From: Klebsiella quasipneumoniae subsp. quasipneumoniae
Lineage (GTDB): Bacteria > Pseudomonadota > Gammaproteobacteria > Enterobacterales > Enterobacteriaceae
Reading direction: 5' to 3'
DNA length: 64,000 nt
Assembly (NCBI RefSeq): GCF_020525925.1
Contig: NZ_CP084876.1
Location: 3,782,001 to 3,846,000, forward strand
Positions 24,713 to 32,938 of this stretch are shown piece after piece; the stretch's first letter is position 1; each line of letters begins with the position of its first letter. Made by a program: the position numbers and the translations under genes. Below the pieces are notes generated by a model. That model made no database searches and was not told the origin of the DNA. It saw only the letters and a program-made list of their open reading frames with translations.

Positions 24713-25522
24713 ATGCAATCTCAGGAATCAGAAGCGCTACAGACCCGCTACCGCCTGGCCTGCGAGCTGGCGAAAGCGGGGGCTGAGCTGGCGTTTGAAT
24801 ACTATCAACAACGCGAAGCGCTGACCGTCGACCATAAGGGCGACGATCTGCAGGATGTGGTCAGCGTGGCCGATAAGCGGGTGGAGGCCTTTGTGAAACA
24901 GCGCATTCAGAGCGCGTTTCCGGAGGATGGTTTTCTCGGCGAAGAGAGCGGCGCCCGCCTGTCCGACGCGCGGGTGCTGTGGGTGGTCGACCCCATTGAT
25001 GGCACCAGCTGTTTCCTCAACGGCTTGCACACCTGGTGCCTGTCGCTGGCGATCGTCGCCGACGGCGAACCGGTCATCGGCGTGGTCTATGACCCCAACC
25101 ATCGCGAGCTGTTTCACGCCCTGCGGGGCCATGGCGCCTGGCTCAACGACGCCCCGATCCGTCCGCACCCCGCGACGACGGTCAGGGAGGGGGTGATGGG
25201 CGTCGGCACCTCGCATCGCGTCACCCCGGCGGACTTTCTGCCGTTTCTGCAGGCGCTGCTCAGCGACGGCGGCATGTTTATCCGCAACGGCTCCGGCGCG
25301 CTGATGAGCGCCTGGGCGGCGGCAGGCCGCTTGATTGGCTACTACGAGCCGCACATGAACCCATGGGACGCCCTGCCGGGGCTGGTGCTGATGCGCGAAG
25401 CGGGCGGCGCCAGCAACGATTTTCTGGCGCAGGAGGGGATCCAGCGCGGCAACCCGCTGCTGCTGGCCAGCCAGACGCTCTACCCGCAGCTGAAAAAGAT
25501 GATCCTACAACCATTACATTAA
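24713..25522 (+). CDS. Inositol-monophosphatase-family phosphatase
   Basis: This 269-aa Mg2+-dependent, lithium-sensitive-type phosphatase of the IMPase/FBPase fold has all three family motifs: GEESG (metal Glu), WVVDPIDGTSCF (metal Asp) and the C-terminal MNPWDALPGLVLMREAGG. There is no signal peptide, so it acts in the cytosol. The ATG follows AGGGAGTCACT. It leads an operon with an organophosphate antiporter and a secreted phytase. The likely role is therefore to free myo-inositol from an imported inositol monophosphate. SuhB and CysQ are related but act elsewhere. Function is by family and context. Confidence 0.86.
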   Translation: MQSQESEALQTRYRLACELAKAGAELAFEYYQQREALTVDHKGDDLQDVVSVADKRVEAFVKQRIQSAFPEDGFLGEESGARLSDARVLWVVDPIDGTSCFLNGLHTWCLSLAIVADGEPVIGVVYDPNHRELFHALRGHGAWLNDAPIRPHPATTVREGVMGVGTSHRVTPADFLPFLQALLSDGGMFIRNGSGALMSAWAAAGRLIGYYEPHMNPWDALPGLVLMREAGGASNDFLAQEGIQRGNPLLLASQTLYPQLKKMILQPLH

Positions 25523-25632
25523 CCCTTACGGGTCAGGCTATTTCTGATTATGTACTCTACACAGTAACGATAACTTCATTCACGGACGAACCACATCAAT
25601 CAGTCAGGCCTCCGACCTGCGGAGAACCACGT

Positions 25633-26991
25633 ATGTCTGGAATTATCGCTTTTTTCCGGGCGTCGCCGCCGAAAGCGGGCGCCGCGTTTGATGAACACCG
25701 TTTTCGCCGGGTGCGCTGGCAAACCTTTATCGCCATGACCCTGGCCTACGTCACCTTTTACGTCTGCCGGTTATCGTTCACCGTCGCCAAAAGCGCGCTG
25801 GTGGAGTTGGGGATCACCCCGACGGAGCTCGGCATGATCGGCTCCACCCTGTTCTTCAGCTACGCCATCGGCAAACTGGTCAACGGCTTTATCGCCGACC
25901 ACGCCAACGTGGTGCGCTATATGAGCCTCGGTTTATTGCTCAGCGCCGGGATGAACCTGATGATGGGGATGACCACCAACGCCCTGCTGCTGGCCATCTT
26001 CTGGGGGATCAACGGCTGGGCGCAGTCGATGGGCGTCGGCCCCTGCGCGGTCTCGCTGGCGCGCTGGTACGGCGTTAAGGAGCGCGGCACCTTCTATGGC
26101 ATCTGGTCGACGGCGCATAATATCGGCGAGGCCGTCACCTATATGGTGATCGCCGCGGTGATCGCCGGGTTTGGCTGGCAGATGGGCTACCTGTCCACCG
26201 CCGCGCTCGGCGCCGCCGGCGTGGTGCTGCTGGTGCTGTTCATGCACGATTCGCCGCAGAGCAGCGGCTTCCCGTCCATCAACGTCATCCGCGATGAACC
26301 GCAGGAGGAGGCCGAAGCCCGCGGCTCGGTGTTTAAAAACCAGCTGCTGGCGCTGCGCAACCCGGCGCTGTGGACCCTCGCCCTCGCCTCCGCCTTTATG
26401 TACATCGACCGCTACGCCGTCAACTCCTGGGGGATCTTCTTTCTGGAGCAGGATAAAGCCTACTCCACGCTGGAGGCCTCTGGGATTATCGGCGTCAACG
26501 CCATCGCCGGCATCGCCGGGACCATCATCGCCGGCATGCTCTCCGACCGCTTTTTCCCGCGCAACCGCAGCGTGATGGCCGGGTTTATCAGCCTGCTGAA
26601 CACCGCCGGCTTCGCCCTGATGCTCTGGTCGCCGCACAGTTATTACACTGATATTCTGGCGATGATTATCTTCGGAGCAACCATTGGCGCTCTGACCTGC
26701 TTCCTCGGCGGGCTGATCGCCGTCGATATCTCCTCGCGCAAAGCGGCGGGGGCCGCGCTCGGCACCATCGGCATCGCCAGCTACGCCGGCGCCGGCCTGG
26801 GCGAGTTTCTCACCGGGATCATTATTGATAAAACGGCTATCCTTGAGAACGGCAAAACGCTGTATGATTTCAGCACGTTGGCGCTGTTCTGGGTGGGTAC
26901 CGGTCTGGGTTCCGCGCTACTCTGTTTTACCACTGCCGCCATCGTCGCCCGGCGCCATGCCGTCGAACGGCAGACCTCGTTCTCCTCATAA
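25633..26991 (+). CDS. MFS organophosphate:phosphate antiporter (UhpC/UhpT/PgtP type)
   Basis: This 452-aa major facilitator has 12 predicted membrane helices. It belongs to the organophosphate:Pi antiporter branch on features such as YVTFYVCRLSFTVAKSAL in helix 1, YAIGKLVNGFIADH in loop 2-3 and WGINGWAQSMGVGPCAVSLARWYGVKERGTFYG. The ATG at 25633 was chosen for the conserved N-terminus. Known relatives carry glucose 6-phosphate, glycerol 3-phosphate or phosphoglycerate. Between an IMPase-family enzyme and a phytase, an inositol phosphate is the most reasonable cargo here (inference). Confidence 0.86.
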   Translation: MSGIIAFFRASPPKAGAAFDEHRFRRVRWQTFIAMTLAYVTFYVCRLSFTVAKSALVELGITPTELGMIGSTLFFSYAIGKLVNGFIADHANVVRYMSLGLLLSAGMNLMMGMTTNALLLAIFWGINGWAQSMGVGPCAVSLARWYGVKERGTFYGIWSTAHNIGEAVTYMVIAAVIAGFGWQMGYLSTAALGAAGVVLLVLFMHDSPQSSGFPSINVIRDEPQEEAEARGSVFKNQLLALRNPALWTLALASAFMYIDRYAVNSWGIFFLEQDKAYSTLEASGIIGVNAIAGIAGTIIAGMLSDRFFPRNRSVMAGFISLLNTAGFALMLWSPHSYYTDILAMIIFGATIGALTCFLGGLIAVDISSRKAAGAALGTIGIASYAGAGLGEFLTGIIIDKTAILENGKTLYDFSTLALFWVGTGLGSALLCFTTAAIVARRHAVERQTSFSS

Positions 26992-27017
26992 CCGATTAAC
27001 GAATTAAGGAAGAAGAT

Positions 27018-28286
27018 ATGATGCCTGCAAGACATCAGGGGCTGTTACGCCTGTTTATCGCCTGCGCGCTGCCGCTGCTGGCGCTGCAATCTGCCGCCGC
27101 CGCGGACTGGCAGCTGGAGAAAGTGGTGGAGCTTAGCCGCCACGGGATTCGTCCGCCGACGGCCGGCAACCGGGAAGCCATCGAGGCCGCCACCGGACGA
27201 CCGTGGACCGAGTGGACCACCCATGACGGCGAGCTCACCGGTCATGGCTATGCCGCCGTGGTCAATAAAGGGCGTGAGGAAGGCCAGCACTATCGCCAGC
27301 TTGGCCTGCTGCAGGCGGGATGCCCGACGGCGGAGTCGATTTACGTGCGCGCCAGCCCGCTGCAGCGGACGCGGGCGACCGCCCAGGCGCTGGTGGATGG
27401 CGCCTTCCCCGGCTGCGGCGTCGCTATCCATTACGTCAGCGGGGACGCCGATCCGCTGTTTCAGACCGACAAATTCGCCGCCACGCAAACCGACCCCGCC
27501 CGCCAGCTGGCGGCGGTAAAAGAGAAGGCCGGGGATCTGGCGCAGCGTCGGCAGGCGCTGGAGCCGGCCATCCAGCTTTTGAAACAGGCGGTTTGTCAGG
27601 CCGATAAGCCCTGTCCGGTCTTCGACACCCCGTGGCAGGTCGAGCAGAGTAAAAGCGGGAAAACCACCATTAGCGGACTGAGCGTGATGGCCAATATGGT
27701 GGAGACGCTGCGTCTCGGCTGGAGTGAAAACCTGCCTCTCAGCCAGCTGGCGTGGGGCAAGATCGCCCAGGCCAGTCAGATCACCGCCCTGCTGCCGCTG
27801 TTAACGGAAAACTACGATCTGAGCAACGACGTGCTGTATACCGCGCAAAAACGCGGGTCGGTGCTGCTCAACGCCATGCTCGACGGCGTCAAACCAGAGG
27901 CGAATCCGAACGTACGCTGGCTGCTGCTGGTGGCCCATGACACCAATATCGCCATGGTGCGCACGCTGATGAACTTTAGCTGGCAGCTGCCGGGCTACAG
28001 CCGGGGAAATATCCCGCCGGGCAGTAGCCTGGTGCTGGAGCGCTGGCGCGACGCGAAGAGCGGGGAACGCTATCTGCGGGTCTATTTCCAGGCGCAAGGC
28101 CTCGACGACCTGCGTCGTCTGCAGACGCCGGACGCGCAGCACCCGATGCTGCGTCAGGAGTGGCGTCAGCCGGGCTGCCGTCAGACCGACGTCGGTACGC
28201 TGTGTCCCTTCCAGGCGGCTATCACCGCGCTGGGTCAGCGTATCGACCGGCCCTCCGCCCCGGCGGTAGCGATGGTCCTGCCGTAG
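27018..28286 (+). CDS. phyK: Periplasmic histidine acid phosphatase, Klebsiella-type phytase
   Basis: This 422-aa secreted histidine acid phosphatase has a signal peptide at about residues 1-29 (LPLLALQSAAAA), the catalytic RHGIRPPT motif with nucleophile H42, and the proton-donor motif HDTN near residue 310. The sequence resembles the Klebsiella phytase PhyK and, more distantly, E. coli Agp/AppA. PhyK-type enzymes strip phosphate from myo-inositol hexakisphosphate down to an inositol monophosphate. The start follows TAAGGAAGAAGAT, 26 bp after the antiporter gene, so it is probably the last gene of the operon. It is convergent with mtnA. A glucose-1-phosphatase role cannot be fully excluded. 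Confidence 0.87.
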   Translation: MMPARHQGLLRLFIACALPLLALQSAAAADWQLEKVVELSRHGIRPPTAGNREAIEAATGRPWTEWTTHDGELTGHGYAAVVNKGREEGQHYRQLGLLQAGCPTAESIYVRASPLQRTRATAQALVDGAFPGCGVAIHYVSGDADPLFQTDKFAATQTDPARQLAAVKEKAGDLAQRRQALEPAIQLLKQAVCQADKPCPVFDTPWQVEQSKSGKTTISGLSVMANMVETLRLGWSENLPLSQLAWGKIAQASQITALLPLLTENYDLSNDVLYTAQKRGSVLLNAMLDGVKPEANPNVRWLLLVAHDTNIAMVRTLMNFSWQLPGYSRGNIPPGSSLVLERWRDAKSGERYLRVYFQAQGLDDLRRLQTPDAQHPMLRQEWRQPGCRQTDVGTLCPFQAAITALGQRIDRPSAPAVAMVLP

Positions 28287-28301
28287 CGGCCAGGCGATTG
28301 C

Positions 28302-28333
28302 CCGGGCCGGGGAAACCGTTTTTCCAGGCCCGG
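28302..28333. terminator. Hairpin between convergent phytase gene and mtnA
   Basis: CCGGGCC at 28302-28308 pairs with GGCCCGG at 28327-28333, and inside it GGGAAA pairs with TTTCC. The strong stem lies in the 58-bp gap between two convergent genes and probably ends both transcripts. There is no long T run outside it. Confidence 0.5.
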
Positions 28334-28344
28334 CACAGGGTCCG

Positions 28345-29373
28345 CTATCCGTGGTCCGCCGCAAACGCCCCGGCGGCAACTTGCGCCGGGGTGACCACCC
28401 CGCTGTCCAGCACCCAGCCGCTAATCAGCCCGGCAGGCGTGACGTCGAACGCCGGATTGTAAACGGCAGCCCCGGTCGGCGCCCACTGTACCGCGCCAAA
28501 GCTGCCCGCCACCCCGGTCACTTCCGCCGCGGCGCGCTGCTCAATGGGGATGGCCGCCCCGTTCGGGCAATGGCGATCGAGGGTCGTCTGCGGCGCAGCG
28601 ACGTAGAACGGGATCTGGTGGTAATGGGCCAAAACCGCCAGCGAATAGGTGCCGATTTTATTCGCCACATCGCCGTTGGCGGCGATACGGTCAGCACCGA
28701 CCCACACCGCATCCACCTGCCCCTGCGCCATCAGGCTGGCGGCCATTGAATCGGTGATCAGCTGATAGGGCACGCCCAGCTCGCCCAGCTCCCACGCGGT
28801 TAAACGTCCGCCCTGCAGCAGCGGCCGGGTTTCATCGACCCACACGCTGGCCACCTTTCCCTGCCGGTGCGCCAGCGTGATAACGCCCAGGGCGGTCCCC
28901 ACCCCGGCGGTCGCCAGGCCACCGGTGTTGCAGTGGGTCAGCAGACGGCTACCGGGCTTCACCAGCGCACCGCCTGCCTCAGCGATGCGGTCGCACAGCT
29001 GTTTATCTTCTTCGACCAGACGCAGAGCTTCCGCTTCCAGCGCCTGCGGGTAATCCTCCCGGGCCAGCGCCTGCTTCATGCGATCCAGATTATTCATCAG
29101 GTTGACCGCCGTCGGCCGCGCCGCGCGCAGCGTCTCCAGCGCCTGCTGGAGTTCATCCCGGCTCAGGCCGCGCTGGGCCAGCAGGGCCAGCAGCAGGCTG
29201 GCGGACAGGCCAATCAACGGCGCGCCGCGCACCCGCAGGGCGTGAATATGGTCCACCAGCAGCGCAACGTTATCCGCCGCCAGCCAGCGTTTTTCCTGTG
29301 GCAAGGCCTGCTGGTCGAGAATAAAAAGCTGATTTTCACTCACCCGCAGGCTGGTGGTCTGTAATGTCTGCAT
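28345..29373 (-). CDS. mtnA: Methylthioribose-1-phosphate isomerase
   Basis: MtnA converts 5-methylthioribose-1-phosphate into 5-methylthioribulose-1-phosphate, the substrate of MtnB. The 342-aa protein belongs to the eIF2B-alpha-like family. Diagnostic blocks are [32 protein letters not shown] with the catalytic cysteine, [20 protein letters not shown], and [20 protein letters not shown] with the catalytic aspartate. It diverges from mtnK over about 100 bp carrying a MetJ operator. Confidence 0.97.
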   Translation of the reverse strand: MQTLQTTSLRVSENQLFILDQQALPQEKRWLAADNVALLVDHIHALRVRGAPLIGLSASLLLALLAQRGLSRDELQQALETLRAARPTAVNLMNNLDRMKQALAREDYPQALEAEALRLVEEDKQLCDRIAEAGGALVKPGSRLLTHCNTGGLATAGVGTALGVITLAHRQGKVASVWVDETRPLLQGGRLTAWELGELGVPYQLITDSMAASLMAQGQVDAVWVGADRIAANGDVANKIGTYSLAVLAHYHQIPFYVAAPQTTLDRHCPNGAAIPIEQRAAAEVTGVAGSFGAVQWAPTGAAVYNPAFDVTPAGLISGWVLDSGVVTPAQVAAGAFAADHG

Positions 29374-29425
29374 GTCGTTAAATCCCTGTTGCGTTGTTGT
29401 ATCACATTGTGTCAGGATGAAATCC

Positions 29426-29449
29426 AGAAGTATAGACGTCTGAACGGCT
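29426..29449. promoter_or_regulatory. MetJ operator (met boxes), mtnA/mtnK
   Basis: A perfect AGACGTCT at 29434-29441 is flanked in 8-bp register by CCAGAAGT (left) and GAACGGCT (right). It lies about 25 bp before mtnK and about 55 bp from mtnA, so it can control both divergent genes. Confidence 0.82.
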
Positions 29450-29474
29450 TAATCAGAATTCGAGGATCGAGGCA

Positions 29475-30674
29475 ATGTCGCAATACCATACCTTCACCGC
29501 CCACGACGCCGTGGCTTACGCGCAGCAGTTCGCCGGCATCGACAACCCATCTGAGCTGGTCAGCGCGCAGGAAGTGGGCGATGGCAACCTCAATCTGGTG
29601 TTTAAAGTGTTCGATCGCCAGGGCGTCAGCCGGGCGATCGTCAAACAGGCCCTGCCCTACGTGCGCTGCGTCGGCGAATCCTGGCCGCTGACCCTTGACC
29701 GCGCCCGTCTGGAAGCGCAGACCCTGGTCGCCCACTATCAGCACAGCCCGCAGCACACGGTAAAAATCCATCACTTTGATCCCGAACTGGCGGTGATGGT
29801 GATGGAAGATCTTTCTGACCACCGCATCTGGCGCGGGGAGCTTATCGCTAACGTCTACTACCCTCAGGCGGCCCGCCAGCTTGGCGACTATCTGGCGCAG
29901 GTGCTGTTTCACACCAGCGATTTCTATCTCCATCCCCACGAGAAAAAGGCGCAGGTGGCGCAGTTTATTAACCCGGCGATGTGCGAGATCACCGAGGATC
30001 TGTTCTTTAACGACCCGTATCAGATCCACGCGCGCAATAACTACCCGGCGGAGCTGGAGGCCGATGTCGCCGCCCTGCGCGACGACGCCCAGCTTAAGCT
30101 AGCGGTGGCGGCGCTGAAGCACCGTTTCTTTGCCCATGCGGAAGCGCTGCTGCACGGCGATATCCACAGCGGGTCGATTTTCGTTGCCGAAGGCAGCCTG
30201 AAGGCCATCGACGCCGAGTTCGGCTACTTCGGCCCCATCGGCTTCGATATCGGCACCGCCATCGGCAACCTGCTGCTGAACTACTGCGGCCTGCCGGGCC
30301 AGCTCGGCATTCGCGACGCCGCCGCCGCGCGCGAGCAGCGGCTGAACGACATCCACCAGCTGTGGACCACCTTTGCCGAGCGCTTCCAGGCGCTGGCGGC
30401 GGAGAAAACCCGCGACGCGGCGCTGGCTTACCCCGGCTACGCCTCCGCCTTTCTGAAAAAGGTCTGGGCGGACGCGGTCGGCTTCTGCGGCAGCGAACTG
30501 ATCCGCCGCAGCGTCGGGCTGTCGCACGTCGCGGATATCGACACTATCCAGGATGACGCGATGCGGCATGAGTGCCTGCGCCACGCTATTACCCTGGGCA
30601 AAGCGCTGATCGTATTGGCCGAGCGTATCGACAGCATCGACGAGCTGCTGGCGCGGGTGCGCCAGTACAGCTGA
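29475..30674 (+). CDS. mtnK: 5-Methylthioribose kinase
   Basis: MtnK phosphorylates 5-methylthioribose at C1 with ATP in the cytosol, the committed step of salvage. The 399-aa protein has the aminoglycoside-phosphotransferase-like kinase fold: glycine-rich [11 protein letters not shown], the catalytic loop [13 protein letters not shown], and the metal-binding [15 protein letters not shown]. The ATG is preceded by CGAGGATCGAGGC. It is controlled with mtnA from a shared met-box region. Downstream lies a long repeat array and then the convergent LVIVD-repeat gene. Confidence 0.97.
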   Translation: MSQYHTFTAHDAVAYAQQFAGIDNPSELVSAQEVGDGNLNLVFKVFDRQGVSRAIVKQALPYVRCVGESWPLTLDRARLEAQTLVAHYQHSPQHTVKIHHFDPELAVMVMEDLSDHRIWRGELIANVYYPQAARQLGDYLAQVLFHTSDFYLHPHEKKAQVAQFINPAMCEITEDLFFNDPYQIHARNNYPAELEADVAALRDDAQLKLAVAALKHRFFAHAEALLHGDIHSGSIFVAEGSLKAIDAEFGYFGPIGFDIGTAIGNLLLNYCGLPGQLGIRDAAAAREQRLNDIHQLWTTFAERFQALAAEKTRDAALAYPGYASAFLKKVWADAVGFCGSELIRRSVGLSHVADIDTIQDDAMRHECLRHAITLGKALIVLAERIDSIDELLARVRQYS

Positions 30675-30895
30675 GCGCGGCCTGTTGCCCTCTCCCCAGC
30701 CCTCTCCTCTGGGAGAGGGAGCAAAGCCTAAAAAGTGCAATCTTCTGGGATTGCCCGGCGGCGCTGCGCTTGCGCGGGCCTACAGATAACCGCATAACGG
30801 TTTGATATTGCAGTCTTTCGCAGGCCGGGTAAGGCGAAAGCCGCCACCCGGCAGACATGCGAGCACAATAACGAAACAGGTTTGTCATCAGCCAG

Positions 30896-30921
30896 AAAAA
30901 GGCAATTGTCATTGCCTTTTT
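30896..30921. terminator. Bidirectional terminator, first repeat copy
   Basis: AAAAAGGCAAT-TGTC-ATTGCCTTTTT is symmetric, giving a stem with a T run whichever strand is read. It lies about 220 bp after mtnK and can end that transcript. Confidence 0.8.
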
Positions 30922-31538
30922 GCGTTTACCTTGCCCTCACCCCGGCCCTCTCCCCCAGGGAGAGGGAGCAAAGCCTAAAAAGTGCATTCTTCTGGGATTG
31001 CCCGGCGGCGCTGCGCTTGCGCGGGCCTACAGATAACCGCATGACGGTTTGATATTGCAGTCTTTTGTAGGCCGGGTAAGGCGAAAGCCGCCACCCGACA
31101 GACATGCGAGCACAATTTTGCGTTGACCTTGCCCTCACCCCAGACCTCTCCCCTGGGAGAGGGAGCAAACCCTAAAAAAGTGCAATCTTCAGGGATTGCC
31201 CGGCGGCGCTGCGCTTGCGCGGGCCTACAGATAACCGCATGACGGTTTGATATTGCAGTCTTTTGTAGGCCGGGTAAGGCGAAAGCCGCCACCCGGCAGA
31301 AATGCGAGCACAATTTTGCGTTGACCTTGCCCTCACCCCAGACCTCTCCCCTGGGAGAGGAAGCAAACCCTAAAAAAGTGCAATCTTCAGGGATTACCAG
31401 GCGGCGCTGCGCTTGCGCGGGCCTACAGATAACCGCATGACGGTTTGATATTGCAGTCTTTTGTAGGCCGGGTAAGGCGAAAGCCGCCACCCGGCAGACA
31501 TGCGAGCACAATAACGAAACAGGTTTGTCATCAGCCAG

Positions 31539-31564
31539 AAAAAGGCAATTGTCATTGCCTTTTT
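31539..31564. terminator. Bidirectional terminator, last repeat copy
   Basis: This has the same sequence as the hairpin in the first repeat copy, AAAAAGGCAAT-TGTC-ATTGCCTTTTT. It lies 16 bp beyond the stop of the LVIVD-repeat gene and should end the ABC-2 operon on the minus strand. Confidence 0.82.
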
Positions 31565-31579
31565 GCGTTTACCTTGTCC

Positions 31580-32821
31580 TCACCCCAGATACTCAATCAC
31601 CGACAGCCCGCCGTTGTAATCGGTGCTGTAGATAATGCCCTGCGCATCGACAAACACATCGCAGGACTGGATCACCCGCGGGCGGCCGGGACGGGTATCC
31701 ATCATCCTCTCAGGAGCAGCCGGCACCAGCGCCCCGGTCTCCAGCGGACGATACGGGTTGGAAATATCGTACGCCCGCACGCCGGCATTCTGATAGGTGG
31801 CGAAGATAAGCGTTGAGCTGACAAAGCTCCCCGGCCGGTTCTCATGCAGGTTATGCGGCCCGAAGTGCGCCCCTTTCGCCGCATAGTCGATTTCGTCAGG
31901 CTGTGGGAAAGTTGAGATACTCACCGGGTTCGCCGGCTCGCGAATATCAAACAGCCAGATCAGCTTCTCGCCGTCCTCCTGATTGTCGAGCACCGCTTCA
32001 TCCAGCACCACCAGCAGATCGCGATCCGGCAGCGGCAGCGCGGTATGCGTTCCGCCGCCGAACGGCGGGCTCCAGTTGCGATGGCTGATCAGCGTCGGCT
32101 GGGTACGATCTTTGACATCCAGCAGCGTCAGGCCGCCGTCGCGCCAGCTGCCGTAGGCGGTATCCCCGGCAATAATGGCGTGGTGCAGGGCATAGCGTTT
32201 GCCCTGCGGCCAGTCCGGTGTTTCACCGCCCGCCTGGTGCATCCCCGGCAGCCACCAGCGCCCGGCAACCTGCGGTTTACGCGGATCGGCCAGATCGATG
32301 GTCAGGAAGATGTAGTCGGTAAAACCGTCGATCAGCGCGGACACATACGCCCAGCGGCCGCCGACGTACCAGATGCGGTGAATGCCGATACCGCTCAGCG
32401 ACAGAAAGCCAATTTCACGCGGCTTATCCGGCGTGGAGATATCAAACACGCGCAGCCCGGCGCTCCAGCCTTTGTCCTGCACATCGCTGACCGTGTCACC
32501 CACCGAGCGGGTGTAGTACACCTTCTCATCGGCAAAACGGGCGTCGGCAAACAGATCCCGGGCGTTGATCACCAGCAGCAGATCGTCATGCGCCTGGAGG
32601 TGCACGTTCCAGGTGCCCGGCGGCGCGGCAATATAGTTGACCGTGGTGGGCCGGGTCGGATCGCGAACATCGACCACGGAAAAACCCTGCGACACCATAT
32701 GGCCGATATAGGCGAATCCGCGGTGCACCATCAGCTGGACGCCGTCCGGACGACCGCCCTGGTCGCTATGGCCGATCAGCCGCATATTGCGGCTGTATTC
32801 TGGGGAAGGTAATGCTGACAT
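31580..32821 (-). CDS. LVIVD-repeat beta-propeller protein of unknown function
   Basis: This 413-aa protein is built of repeated blades of the type GFSVVDVRDPTRPTTV, GLRVFDISTPDKPREIGFL, GLTLLDVKDRTQPTLI and GVRAYDISNPYRPLETG: the LVIVD repeat, predicted to form a beta-propeller. There is no signal peptide or membrane segment, so it should be cytosolic, unlike many LVIVD proteins. Conserved-looking histidine blocks (GIGIHRIWYVGG, ALHHAIIAGD, GGGTHTALPL, GPHNLHENRPG) could bind a metal. It is last after the ABC-2 genes and probably in their MetJ-controlled operon. I do not recognise a characterised orthologue. Confidence 0.8.
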   Translation of the reverse strand: MSALPSPEYSRNMRLIGHSDQGGRPDGVQLMVHRGFAYIGHMVSQGFSVVDVRDPTRPTTVNYIAAPPGTWNVHLQAHDDLLLVINARDLFADARFADEKVYYTRSVGDTVSDVQDKGWSAGLRVFDISTPDKPREIGFLSLSGIGIHRIWYVGGRWAYVSALIDGFTDYIFLTIDLADPRKPQVAGRWWLPGMHQAGGETPDWPQGKRYALHHAIIAGDTAYGSWRDGGLTLLDVKDRTQPTLISHRNWSPPFGGGTHTALPLPDRDLLVVLDEAVLDNQEDGEKLIWLFDIREPANPVSISTFPQPDEIDYAAKGAHFGPHNLHENRPGSFVSSTLIFATYQNAGVRAYDISNPYRPLETGALVPAAPERMMDTRPGRPRVIQSCDVFVDAQGIIYSTDYNGGLSVIEYLG

Positions 32822-32835
32822 AGGGAATTCCTTTC

Positions 32836-32865
32836 GCCCGGTGGCGCTGCGCTTACCGGGCCTAC
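32836..32865. repeat. REP element
   Basis: GCCCGGTGGCGCTGCGCTTACCGGGCCTAC is the usual palindromic REP form in this genome. It lies in the 117-bp gap between the binding-protein gene and the LVIVD gene, where it may stabilise the upstream mRNA. A CCCTCTCCCTGTGGGAAAGGG hairpin like that in the 30.7-kb array follows at about 32884. Confidence 0.75.
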
Positions 32866-32938
32866 GGGCGCTGTTGGTTTTCCCCCTCTCCCTGTGGGAA
32901 AGGGCAACAGGCCGCCCCCGCCGCCACCCGGCTTCGTT

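Larger units (their letters stand above)
30685..31575. repeat. Four tandem copies of a ~200-bp REP-containing unit
   Basis: Copies begin at about 30685, 30931, 31129 and 31327. Each has CCCTCTCC...GGGAGAGG, then AAGTGCA(A)TCTTC, a REP pair (GCCCGGCGGCGCTGCGCTTG and its partner), GGTTTGATATTGCAGTCTTT, GCCGGGTAAGGCGAAAGCCG, and GCGAGCACAA. The two middle copies are 198 bp each and nearly identical. The outer copies carry about 48 bp more, including a bidirectional terminator. The array fills the gap between convergent mtnK and the LVIVD gene. Short minus-strand reading frames in it simply follow the repeat and are not genes. Confidence 0.92.

Noticed and set aside
30926..31511. Repeated minus-strand reading frames with recurring MCSHVCRVAAFALPGLQ-like stretches
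   Set aside because: They merely translate the tandem REP-containing repeat. Periodicity equals the DNA unit and there are no conserved starts.
30685..31575. Possible CRISPR array
   Set aside because: Repeat units are about 200 bp without short unique spacers, and there are no cas genes nearby. It is a tandem intergenic repeat.
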